From: an uncultured Clostridia bacterium | Lineage (GTDB): Bacteria > Bacillota > Clostridia > TANB77 > CAG-508 | DNA: 7,980 nucleotides | Assembly: GCA_944390505.1 (NCBI GenBank) | Contig: CALXQF010000052.1 | Span: 1 to 7,980 of the forward strand | Direction: 5' to 3' | Part shown: positions 1 through 7,367 of the stretch, piece after piece | Layout of the letters: each line of letters starts with the position of its first letter | Numbering within the stretch: position 1 is the first letter of the stretch | Translations under genes and position numbers: made by a program | The notes under the pieces: generated by a model | Told to the model about the DNA's origin: nothing | Databases searched by the model: none | What the model saw: only the letters and a program-made list of their open reading frames with translations

Positions 1-290
1 CATGCTTGTAAAATTTTTACGCGATGTTTTTTATCTTTATTAGAGGATATGACAATAATTGGTGTAATACTATTATCTTCATTTTCTCTAATTTTGTTGC
101 ATAAACTAATAATATCTTCTGATATTCCATCTTCATATATAATAATTAAGTCTGGAATATTTTTCAATACAGCTTCTATTTGTGTTACTTTCGCCTTCAC
201 AAATTTATAGTCTTTTTCTTTTTTAAATAAATTTAATAATTTACTTTTTAATTCGTTTTCATCATCAATTAAATAAATTTCTTGAGCCAT
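1..290 (-). CDS. Receiver-domain (response-regulator-like) protein, N-terminal 96 residues, partial
   Basis: This is the start of a two-component receiver domain; the rest lies beyond the left edge, so the output domain is unknown. The first 96 residues show the receiver pattern: an acidic pair in LIDDEN (D9, D10) after the first strand, the PDLIII strand (46-51), and TPIIVISS (76-83), where S82 matches the conserved Thr/Ser. Aligning PDLIIIY-EDGISEDIISLC with the usual PDLILLD-IMMPGMDGLELC is gap-free and puts Tyr52 at the phosphoacceptor Asp, so canonical phosphorylation looks impossible. The start is well supported: AAAGGAG (298-304) sits 7 nt upstream of ATG. The gene begins 24 bp after the stop of the Ig-like membrane protein on the same strand, so the two are probably one operon. 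In related bacteria such domains are followed by DNA-binding, GGDEF or other output modules; nothing here decides which. Confidence 0.8.
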   Translation of the reverse strand, partial: MAQEIYLIDDENELKSKLLNLFKKEKDYKFVKAKVTQIEAVLKNIPDLIIIYEDGISEDIISLCNKIRENEDNSITPIIVISSNKDKKHRVKILQA

Positions 291-314
291 CTTTTGTCTC
301 CTTTATTTTATAAT

Positions 315-1256
315 TTATGGAGTATATTGTATTTCAGTTGCTCCTCTTTGTGTATATCCACTTACATTGGTAATTTCTATTGAAATTGTATTATTGCCTT
401 CTCTTAAAGTAAGTGGTCCTAGCTGAGCTTCTTTTAAGTTAAGATCTCCTACTGTAAATTCTTGCCCATTTAAATTAATAACAACATCTTGTATTCCATC
501 TTCATCTGAAACTTGAATATAGAATTGACTTCCTTCTTGTAATATTTGCATTTGAGGAATAGAGGTTGATGTTACGATTTCTTTTTCTAGTTGTTCCACA
601 TTGCCATTCCTATCTTCCGCAATTACTGTAATTGTTTTAGTACCAGGTGATAGTTCAACTTCTGTTTCAATGTCTTTTTGATTTTCTGTTTCAGCATCTA
701 TTACAACAGCTTCTTCTCCTTCCCATTGGTAAGAAAGATAAGCAATTGCTGTTTCATCACTTGCAGTAATTATCATTGTACTATTTCCATCTTCTGCATT
801 GATATCAATAGTAGGTTTTGTAATATCTACGCCATCTAACACAAAAGTCTTTTGATAGCTGACTTGTTTTCCATTCATGTCTTCTACTGTTAAGTTTAAA
901 GTACTATTATATCCTAAAAGTGTAATTTCTTCTTGTGCTACTGTAGATCCAATTGGTATTACTGTTTCTTGTCCATTATTCCATGAATAGGTTATTTTTG
1001 AAATTACTTCGTTATGTTCTATTCTTAAGATAATTTTATCATTTACTCTTCCTACTACTACTGTTGGAATATTGGCTGGCTTTCTATCATCTATATTTTT
1101 ATAGACAGCATAAGAAGCTTCCCCCGCTAAAACAAACCCAAAAATCATAATAGTAATTGCAAAAAAACGGACAATTCCTTTAATATCTATTGGTCCTTGT
1201 GATGATTTTTTCTTCTTTTTTTTCTCTTTATTTTCTACTGCAAGAATTTGATTCAT
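315..1256 (-). CDS. Single-pass membrane protein with three extracellular Ig-like domains, function unknown
   Basis: The product is 313 residues from the start chosen here. It has a Lys-rich cytoplasmic tail (six consecutive Lys at about 12-17), one transmembrane segment (about 28-52, IVRFFAITIMIFGF onward), and an outside part made of three beta-rich Ig-like repeats at about 63-138, 148-228 and 233-312. Each repeat ends in a similar strand pair: LNLTVEDMNGKQVSYQKTF, ITVIAEDRNGNVEQLEKEI and ISIEITNVSGYTQRGATEI. There are no cysteines, no sortase motif and no enzymatic motif, so this is likely a signal-anchored envelope protein with a binding or sensing role (inference). An in-frame ATG at 1292 would add 12 residues. 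I prefer the ATG at 1256 because a -10 box lies only 5 bp upstream of the first ATG, which would make it leaderless, while GAAAGG (1266-1271) lies 9 nt before the second. A receiver-domain gene follows 24 bp downstream. Confidence 0.75.
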   Translation of the reverse strand: MNQILAVENKEKKKKKKSSQGPIDIKGIVRFFAITIMIFGFVLAGEASYAVYKNIDDRKPANIPTVVVGRVNDKIILRIEHNEVISKITYSWNNGQETVIPIGSTVAQEEITLLGYNSTLNLTVEDMNGKQVSYQKTFVLDGVDITKPTIDINAEDGNSTMIITASDETAIAYLSYQWEGEEAVVIDAETENQKDIETEVELSPGTKTITVIAEDRNGNVEQLEKEIVTSTSIPQMQILQEGSQFYIQVSDEDGIQDVVINLNGQEFTVGDLNLKEAQLGPLTLREGNNTISIEITNVSGYTQRGATEIQYTP

Positions 1257-1265
1257 CTGGCTTTT

Positions 1266-1271
1266 CCTTTC
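1266..1271 (-). promoter_or_regulatory. Shine-Dalgarno deciding the start of the Ig-like membrane protein
   Basis: On the minus strand GAAAGG lies 9 nt upstream of the ATG at 1256. The upstream ATG at 1292 has no purine-rich site before it, only an A/T stretch that is part of the promoter. This favours the shorter protein. Confidence 0.5.
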
Positions 1272-1297
1272 TTTTGTTATATTCTTATTCATTAAAA

Positions 1298-1326
1298 ATT
1301 ATATCATAATGAATTTTTAAAGTAAA
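1298..1326 (-). promoter_or_regulatory. Sigma-A-type promoter for the Ig-like protein/receiver operon
   Basis: Read on the minus strand: -35 TTTACT (1321-1326), a 17-bp spacer, then a perfect -10 TATAAT (1298-1303) preceded by TGA, which makes an extended -10. The predicted transcription start is around 1291, at or next to the first in-frame ATG. Confidence 0.7.
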
Positions 1327-1406
1327 TAATTGTGAATTAAGTTTTACAATTATTCTATCAATTAGATTTTTAAATATACAGTAAAATAATATATAATTTT
1401 TTTTAG

Positions 1407-1434
1407 TTGCGATTATTTTTTTATATGATATAAT
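1407..1434 (+). promoter_or_regulatory. Sigma-A-type promoter for glyA
   Basis: -35-like TTGCGA (1407-1412), a 16-bp spacer, and a perfect -10 TATAAT (1429-1434) with an upstream TGA (extended -10). The start would be near 1441, giving a leader of about 45 nt that is almost all A/T. No riboswitch-like structure fits in so short a leader. Confidence 0.7.
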
Positions 1435-1474
1435 AAACCCAAAAATAATGTAATATATAAAAAAAATAAAATAT

Positions 1475-1479
1475 GGAGG
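1475..1479 (+). promoter_or_regulatory. Shine-Dalgarno GGAGG that fixes the glyA start
   Basis: GGAGG ends one base before the first ATG (1481) but 7 nt before the second in-frame ATG (1487). Only the second has usable spacing, so translation most likely starts at 1487 (MEFENV). Confidence 0.75.
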
Positions 1480-1486
1480 GATGGAA

Positions 1487-2767
1487 ATGGAATTTGAAAA
1501 TGTAGCTAAAAATGATCCAGAAGTTTATGAAGCTTTAATCAATGAAAAGAAAAGAGAGCAAAATTGTTTAGAATTAATTGCTAGTGAAAATTTCACCAGT
1601 AAAGCTGTAATGGAAACAATGGGAAGTTATCATACTAATAAATATGCGGAAGGTTATCCTGGAAATCGATATTATGCTGGATGTCAATATATTGATATCA
1701 CAGAAAATTTAGCAAGAGATAGAGCTTGTAGGTTATTTCATGCAGAACATGCCAATGTACAACCACATAGTGGGGCTCAGGCAAATGAAGCTGTTTATAT
1801 TGCTTGTTTAAAAACAGGTGATAAAGTATTAACCATGACTTTAAATTCGGGAGCACATATTACTCATATGTCTTCTGCTACTGCACAAAGTAGATTTTAT
1901 ACACCTATTTATTATGATGTAAATCCTCAAACCTATTTAATCGACTATGATGAAGTAGAAAAACTAGCTTTAGAGAACTTACCTCGTCTTATTATTTGTG
2001 GTGCTAGTGCTTATCCTAGACAAATTGATTTTAAAAGATTTCGAGAAATTACAGATAAAGTGAATGAAATAAAAGCTCAAAAGGAAGAATTAACTCTTGA
2101 CAATAAGTGCTTACTTATGTGTGATATGGCTCATATTGCTGGTTTAGTAGCTACTGGTTTGCACCCAAGTCCTATTCCTTATTGCGATTTTGTTACTTCT
2201 ACTACACACAAAACTTTAAGAGGTCCTAGAGGAGGGTTAATTCTTTGTAAAGAAGAATGGGCTAAAAAGATTGATTTAGCTGTTTTCCCAAGATTGCAAG
2301 GTGGAGGCTTACAGCACATAGTGGCTGCAAAAGCAGTATGTTTCGGAGAAGCTTTAAAACCTGAATTTACACAATATATTAAACAAGTTATTCTCAATTC
2401 TCAAAAACTTGCTCAATGTCTTATTTCTTATGGTTTTGATGTTTTGACTGATGGAACTGATAATCATCTCATTTTATTAGATTTAAGAAATAAAAAAATT
2501 ACAGGAAAAGAATTAGAAGAAAGATTAGATAATGTAGGAATTACTGTTAATAAAAATGCTGTACCTTTTGATACAGAAAAAAAGACCATTACCAGTGGAA
2601 TTCGATTGGGTACTCCTGCATTAACAACAAGAGGATTTGTAGAAGAAGATATGGAAAACATTGCCACATTAATTCACAAAATGTGCGAGCCTAATTATCA
2701 AGATTATGAAAATGAGGTTAGAAAAGAAGTGTCAAAACTTTGCCAGAAACATCCTCTTTATGAGTAA
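1487..2767 (+). CDS. glyA: Serine hydroxymethyltransferase (glycine hydroxymethyltransferase)
   Basis: This cytoplasmic PLP enzyme interconverts serine and glycine with tetrahydrofolate and 5,10-methylene-tetrahydrofolate, the main entry to the one-carbon pool. The product is 426 residues, close to the usual 410-430. Family signatures in order: LIASEN (30-35), TNKYAEGYPGNRYY, ANVQPHSGAQAN, His124 at the PLP-stacking position, DMAH (213-216), TTHKTLRGPRGG with the Schiff-base Lys242, and SGIRLGTPALTTRGF with the carboxylate-binding Arg. Two features are unusual: the normally invariant HGGHLTHG loop reads SGAHITHM, and about 14 extra residues (around 191-205) precede the DMAH strand. Catalytic residues are intact, so it should be active, but altered substrate or folate handling is possible. 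It has its own promoter and terminator and appears monocistronic. An ATG at 1481 is in frame but too close to GGAGG. Confidence 0.95.
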   Translation: MEFENVAKNDPEVYEALINEKKREQNCLELIASENFTSKAVMETMGSYHTNKYAEGYPGNRYYAGCQYIDITENLARDRACRLFHAEHANVQPHSGAQANEAVYIACLKTGDKVLTMTLNSGAHITHMSSATAQSRFYTPIYYDVNPQTYLIDYDEVEKLALENLPRLIICGASAYPRQIDFKRFREITDKVNEIKAQKEELTLDNKCLLMCDMAHIAGLVATGLHPSPIPYCDFVTSTTHKTLRGPRGGLILCKEEWAKKIDLAVFPRLQGGGLQHIVAAKAVCFGEALKPEFTQYIKQVILNSQKLAQCLISYGFDVLTDGTDNHLILLDLRNKKITGKELEERLDNVGITVNKNAVPFDTEKKTITSGIRLGTPALTTRGFVEEDMENIATLIHKMCEPNYQDYENEVRKEVSKLCQKHPLYE

Positions 2768-2774
2768 GTTGAAC

Positions 2775-2809
2775 AAAAAAGTTGTCTCAAAAATGAGACA
2801 ACTTTTTTT
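2775..2809. terminator. Bidirectional intrinsic terminator between glyA and the convergent surface-protein gene
   Basis: A perfect 9-bp stem GTTGTCTCA (2781-2789) / TGAGACAAC (2794-2802) closes a 4-nt A loop. It is flanked by six A on the left (2775-2780) and seven T on the right (2803-2809), so each strand has a U-tract after the hairpin. It begins 7 bp after the glyA stop. The TAA of the minus-strand gene (2808-2810) overlaps the T-run. Confidence 0.92.
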
Positions 2810-5800
2810 AAATTACAAATTTCTTAATTAAGAAGATTCCTCCTGCCATCATGCTAACTGATGCTAATACTAATGTAATATAAGTAGGTGCACTACCTGT
2901 TACAACTGCTAGGATTACTGGTGCTTCATCAATATCATCTTCCCCATGTTCATTATTTCCTGGAGTAGAATCAATATCTGGTGAATCATATTCGTTATCA
3001 TCTTCATAGATTTCTGCCCAGTTTACTTTTTCTCCTAAGTTATCTGTACTATTAATCCAAGTTAATATAATTTCTACTGTTGCACTTTCTCCTGGTTGTA
3101 ATAGTGTGTCTTTTAATTGATCTGTTAAGATTTTTCCATCTTCTTCTCTCCATAATGGATTATCCTCTGCATGGAATTCTAATCCTTCTGGAACATAGTC
3201 AATTAATTCTTTTACATAACCTGCAATTTCGCCTTCATTTGTTACTTTAATTTTGAATTTGAATTTTACAGTTGTTTTAGAAATTCTACTTCCTCTAATT
3301 TCTACTTTTGCTGGAGTTTCTGGGTCATCATTTTCAGTATTTCCTGTTTGTGTTACAGTTGTTTGTCCATTATATGTTACAATACTTTCTGTTACCCATT
3401 TTTTCAAACTCAAGTCAAAGTATAAAACTTTTATTTTTTCAATATCAATATCATCTTCTCCATCTACATCATTATCTGGAGTAGAGTCTACATCTTCTAC
3501 CGAGTTACCATATTCGTCAGAATCATCTGTAATTTCAGCTGTATTAATGATAATCCTGTCTGATGTGTTTGGTTCTGTCACTTTAAATGCAATTTGAATA
3601 TCTTTATAATCTGGCATTGTCATTGTTTCTGGGTTGAATGCGTCAATTAAATTATCTCCTGCATTCTCCTCTTGTTCTTTTGATAAATAATCTGTTTTAA
3701 TGTAACTTGCCTCTGCTACATTTGTTGTTTGAGTACCATCTTCTCTATACATTACCCAACGATAAGTAGTATTGATTTTATGTTCTGGTAAGAATTCTAA
3801 TCCTTCTGGTAAATCATCTTTTATTTCTGATGCATATCCAGCTACATTTCCTTCATTAAAAATTCTTAATGTATAAATAACTGTATTGCCATTTGCTACT
3901 CCTACAGGATCTTTTGGATGAACATATTCATAATTGCCATCTTCCGTAATATTAAATACTGGTACTCTACTATTAATGTCATTTCCATTTACGTTTGTAA
4001 TAAATTTTCTTAATGCTAAATCAAATTTTTGTAATACCAATTTTTCAAAGTCGTCATCATCTTGCTCTCCTGGAATATATTCAATTCCACTTTCAATTTC
4101 AGGGTCTTTGTAAGTTGGTAGTTCCTCATCTGATGGAATTTCAATACCATCTTCATCTGCTTTTTGTGAGTCTATATCTTCTACTATACTTCCTTCGCTA
4201 TCTGTAAAATCACTAATTTCTGCAATATTAGTAATTTTTTGATATAAATCAATTCCTGTTTTTACTCTACATCTAATTTGTACATCAATATAGTCTAAAT
4301 CTTCTCCATCATCAAATGCTTTTAATAAGACTTTGTCTGCATCTGTTGTTCTATCTGCATAAATAGAATCCCTACTAGCAGAAAGTGCTGTATCTGGTGA
4401 TGTAATATCTGTTGTTACTGTTCTTCCATCTGATGAAATCTGCCATCCATATCTAGCATTTAACTCATCATCTACAATATATTCTAGTTGAGATGGTAAA
4501 TGATCTGTAATTTCTGTTACATATCCATCTTGTCTTCCTTCATTATATACACGAATAGTATAGGTTACAATGTCTCCTTCAGAAACACCAATTGGTGTTT
4601 TTGGATGATTATAAATCGCTGTTGTTTGTCCTTGAACTAATGGTGTAGTATCTACTTCTGGTTCTCTATTTGTAAACACTTTATCATTAACAGCAGTAAT
4701 AAATTTTCTTAGAGATAAGTCAAAATGTCCTTCTTCTCCCACTAATACCAATTTTTCAAAATCATCATCATCTTGTTCTCCTGGAATATAATCTGCTCCG
4801 CTTTCAATTTCAGGATCTTTGTATGTTGGTAACTCTGCATCTGAAGGAATTTCTACATTATCTTCATCAGCTTTTTGTGAATCAATATCTTCTACCTGAC
4901 TTCCTTCACTATCTGTAAAATCACTGATTTCGGCAATATTTGTAATTTTTTGATAAGAACTTATATCATCTTTTACTCTACATTTAATTTGTACATCAAT
5001 ATAGTCTAGTTCTTGTCCGTCAAATGCTTTTAATAAGACTTTATCAGAATCTGTGGTTCTATCAGCATAAATTTCATCTCTATTAGTAGAATTTGTTGTA
5101 TTTGGCGAGGTAATGTCTGTTGTTACTGTTCTTCCATCTGGTGATACTTCCCAGCCATATCTTTGATTTAATTCGTCACCCTCTATAAATTCTAATTGTG
5201 ATGGTAAGTGATCTGTGATTTCTGTTACATATCCATCTATTTGACCTTCATTATATACTCGGATAGTATAAATCACTTCATCACCATTTGACACTCTTAT
5301 TGGTGTTTTATCATGGTTGTAAATTGCTGTTGTTTCCCCTCTTAATAATGGGCTTACATCTACATTTGGTTCTCTTTGATGAGTTACTTCTCCAGTAGCT
5401 CCGTCAATTACTGTAATAAATTTTCTTAAAGATAAATCGAAATATCTTCCTGGTAATATTAGATTTTCAAAATCATCATCATCTTGTTGGCTTGTATTGC
5501 CATATCTGTCTAAATCTACATTGTCTGGTTGTGAATCTCTGTCTGTATCACTATCTGTATTTCCATTTTCATCTCTATGTCCTGTGATTTCTGCTATGTT
5601 CTTTAATGTTTTGTTATCTGTCGCAACATCTGCTGTTACTTCACATTCTATTTGAATATCTACATAATCTAAATTTGTTCCATCAAATCCACTTAATAAT
5701 GTGTCTTGTAAATAATCTGTTGTAATAGTTTTTCCATCACCTGATGGGTTAGTCCATTGATATGTTTTATTGATATCACTATCTGCTACAAATGTTAAAC

Positions 5801-7301
5801 CTTCTGGCAAATGATCTGTGATTTCTGTTGCGTAACCATCTAAATCTCCTTCATTATAGATACGGATGGTATAAATAACTCTATACCCCTTATCAACTGG
5901 TACAGGGTCTTTTGTATGTACTTTATTTGCTGTTGTGGTATTTCCATTTTCTAATCTATCTAATTCTGAATCTGCAATCTGTGGCACTCTGCTTTCACTT
6001 AAAGCTACATTTTGACCACTCTCATCTTTTACAGTAGTAATAAACTTCCTTAAAGCTAAGTCAAATTCTCCTTCTGGTGGTGGCTCTGGTGTGTTTTCAA
6101 TCATTTTACTATCATTAAATGATACTTTTTCTTTTTCTACCAAAACAACTGGTTGATCCAAACTTCCTGGATTTGCTACTGACCAGTACTCTGTTGTTGT
6201 AATGAATAAAGAACCTTCTATATTAAAAGTAATAGTATCAGTATTTGTACTTGCTGGTATAGAAATATAAAAGTTTTGTCCTACTAAATCTTTTAAAGTT
6301 GTACCTTTGGATACTTGTTGCTGCTGACTATCTAATAAAATAACATCTGCAATTTCACGATTGTTTCCATCTAAAAATGTTCCTTCTAAAGTATATTCTA
6401 TATTTCTTGTTTCATTTATTCTATATGGTCCAACAATGATTCTATTTCCTTTGGTTGTAATGGTAGCACTGGTATTTGCAATATTAACTGGTGAAGTTCT
6501 TAAGTTACTATTTCTATAATCATAACTAAACCCAGGTTGTTGAGGCGTTTCTACTAAATAATAGAATAATGCTTGACAAGCAGCTGCTCTCTCCCATCCA
6601 TCTGTAAATGTCCAATCATCACTAAGTGGTGTATAAGAACCATCTGTACCTTGCACTGCATTTAGCCAAAATTCAAATGTATTAACATGATAATCCCCTG
6701 ATGGGTTTGTATAATACCATATTGCTAATTGTTGTGTTGCATCAATATCATCATCTGTTAATAATTCAAATTCATATCCATCAGAAGAAATATCTGGATT
6801 TCCTGTTTCTATAGCATAGTCTATGGCTGCGTCTATTAAAATTTGCCTTTGTTCTGCCGCTTCGGTTCTTTCTGTAGAAGATGCGTTATCTTTTGGCAAT
6901 ACATAAATATTATCTAAAATCCATAGTAATGCTTCATAATCATCACTGCTTGTATCTGGTAAAGCATTTTTATAAGTAGATGGTATACTATCCGGATCTT
7001 TTAAATCAAAATATGTTCCATATGTTGTTGCACTAGGACTTGCTGTTGCAAAGTCACTTGATCCAAATCCTGGTCCACCTTTTAAACAATAGATGGTTTC
7101 ATATTGGGAATTGTTTGTTTTATAGATTTTCCATACATTTTTAGTTCCATTTGCAATTTGGTATCCATACCCATCTCTTCTTAACATTTTAATATTTAGT
7201 TCCATGTTTCCTGATGCTGCTTTTACTGTGTTCATGGCACTTGTAATAGCTATTGCTAAAAATAAAAATATTATTAATATGATTCCTTTTTTTAATTTCA
7301 T
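2808..7301 (-). CDS. Large thioester-domain (TQXA/TED) surface adhesin with five DUF11-like repeats
   Basis: The product is 1497 residues and very acidic. Order: signal peptide (1-28, likely cut after VKA28); thioester domain (about 33-252) with Cys72 in TIYCLKGG and the TQXA-type motif ATQQLAIWYY (Gln191, or adjacent Gln190); a beta-rich linker domain (about 253-405); a Pro-rich hinge EPPPEGE; five repeats starting at F413, F621, F860, F1093 and F1295, each opening FDL(A/S)LRKFIT or FDLSLKKWVT; and a C-terminal hydrophobic segment (about 1474-1492) ending KKFVI. Known for the family: TED domains form a Cys-Gln thioester that can bond covalently to host amines. The repeats resemble DUF11/B_ant_repeat stalk domains (NEG-x-x-x-GY, (D)HLPEGLEF, N-x-AEI). 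No LPXTG is present; AVVTG precedes the anchor helix. ATG 7301 has AAGGAAGG at about 8 nt. Role inferred: surface-anchored covalent adhesin. The exact ligand cannot be read from sequence. Confidence 0.88.
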   Translation of the reverse strand: MKLKKGIILIIFLFLAIAITSAMNTVKAASGNMELNIKMLRRDGYGYQIANGTKNVWKIYKTNNSQYETIYCLKGGPGFGSSDFATASPSATTYGTYFDLKDPDSIPSTYKNALPDTSSDDYEALLWILDNIYVLPKDNASSTERTEAAEQRQILIDAAIDYAIETGNPDISSDGYEFELLTDDDIDATQQLAIWYYTNPSGDYHVNTFEFWLNAVQGTDGSYTPLSDDWTFTDGWERAAACQALFYYLVETPQQPGFSYDYRNSNLRTSPVNIANTSATITTKGNRIIVGPYRINETRNIEYTLEGTFLDGNNREIADVILLDSQQQQVSKGTTLKDLVGQNFYISIPASTNTDTITFNIEGSLFITTTEYWSVANPGSLDQPVVLVEKEKVSFNDSKMIENTPEPPPEGEFDLALRKFITTVKDESGQNVALSESRVPQIADSELDRLENGNTTTANKVHTKDPVPVDKGYRVIYTIRIYNEGDLDGYATEITDHLPEGLTFVADSDINKTYQWTNPSGDGKTITTDYLQDTLLSGFDGTNLDYVDIQIECEVTADVATDNKTLKNIAEITGHRDENGNTDSDTDRDSQPDNVDLDRYGNTSQQDDDDFENLILPGRYFDLSLRKFITVIDGATGEVTHQREPNVDVSPLLRGETTAIYNHDKTPIRVSNGDEVIYTIRVYNEGQIDGYVTEITDHLPSQLEFIEGDELNQRYGWEVSPDGRTVTTDITSPNTTNSTNRDEIYADRTTDSDKVLLKAFDGQELDYIDVQIKCRVKDDISSYQKITNIAEISDFTDSEGSQVEDIDSQKADEDNVEIPSDAELPTYKDPEIESGADYIPGEQDDDDFEKLVLVGEEGHFDLSLRKFITAVNDKVFTNREPEVDTTPLVQGQTTAIYNHPKTPIGVSEGDIVTYTIRVYNEGRQDGYVTEITDHLPSQLEYIVDDELNARYGWQISSDGRTVTTDITSPDTALSASRDSIYADRTTDADKVLLKAFDDGEDLDYIDVQIRCRVKTGIDLYQKITNIAEISDFTDSEGSIVEDIDSQKADEDGIEIPSDEELPTYKDPEIESGIEYIPGEQDDDDFEKLVLQKFDLALRKFITNVNGNDINSRVPVFNITEDGNYEYVHPKDPVGVANGNTVIYTLRIFNEGNVAGYASEIKDDLPEGLEFLPEHKINTTYRWVMYREDGTQTTNVAEASYIKTDYLSKEQEENAGDNLIDAFNPETMTMPDYKDIQIAFKVTEPNTSDRIIINTAEITDDSDEYGNSVEDVDSTPDNDVDGEDDIDIEKIKVLYFDLSLKKWVTESIVTYNGQTTVTQTGNTENDDPETPAKVEIRGSRISKTTVKFKFKIKVTNEGEIAGYVKELIDYVPEGLEFHAEDNPLWREEDGKILTDQLKDTLLQPGESATVEIILTWINSTDNLGEKVNWAEIYEDDNEYDSPDIDSTPGNNEHGEDDIDEAPVILAVVTGSAPTYITLVLASVSMMAGGIFLIKKFVI
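2922..6065 (-). repeat. Five tandem protein repeats in the surface adhesin (DUF11-like stalk)
   Basis: Repeat units on the minus strand: R1 6065-5442, R2 5441-4725, R3 4724-4026, R4 4025-3420, R5 3419 to about 2922. All share an FDLxLRK-type first strand, a (Y/F)xxN(E)G-x-x-x-GY centre, a (E)I-x-D-x-(L/V)P turn, an N-x-AEI strand and an Asp/Glu-rich tail (such as DDDDFEKL or GEDDIDE). Three positions are invariant in all five: Lys (419, 627, 866, 1099, 1301), Asp (496, 697, 933, 1162, 1368) and Asn (568, 788, 1025, 1253, 1427). R4 and R5 are the most divergent. Confidence 0.9.
4026..5441 (-). repeat. Near-duplicate pair R2/R3 within the adhesin
   Basis: R2 (5441-4725) and R3 (4724-4026) are about 80% identical at protein level by eye over their last 180 residues. 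They alone share a linker of about 30 residues (EIPSD-x-ELPTYKDPEIESG then YIPGEQDDDDFEKL) missing from R1, R4 and R5. They look like the most recent internal duplication. Confidence 0.85.
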
Positions 7302-7338
7302 TATTCTTACCTTCCTTTTTACCTATTACATTATTTAT

Positions 7339-7367
7339 ATTTTACTTTCGTTTTTTTACTATGTCAA
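7339..7367 (-). promoter_or_regulatory. Sigma-A-type promoter for the thioester surface protein
   Basis: On the minus strand a consensus -35 TTGACA (7362-7367) is followed by exactly 17 bp and -10 TAAAAT (7339-7344). The predicted start is near 7332, leaving a leader of about 30 nt that carries the AAGGAAGG ribosome binding site. Confidence 0.75.

Noticed and set aside
1213..1231. A8 tract in the Lys-rich tail of the Ig-like protein as a phase-variation or frameshift site
   Set aside because: The frame is open and continuous, and short A-runs are common in AT-rich genomes; nothing suggests regulated slippage.
2179..2667. Minus-strand ORFs inside glyA
   Set aside because: Shadows of a strongly conserved coding gene; no start signals or protein features.
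3253..4207. Plus-strand ORFs opposite the adhesin gene
   Set aside because: Antisense to a repetitive coding sequence; low-complexity Ser- or Leu-rich translations typical of shadows.
2922..6065. The regular repeats as a CRISPR or DNA-level satellite
   Set aside because: The units are about 500-700 bp, in frame, and vary as protein repeats do; they are coding duplications.
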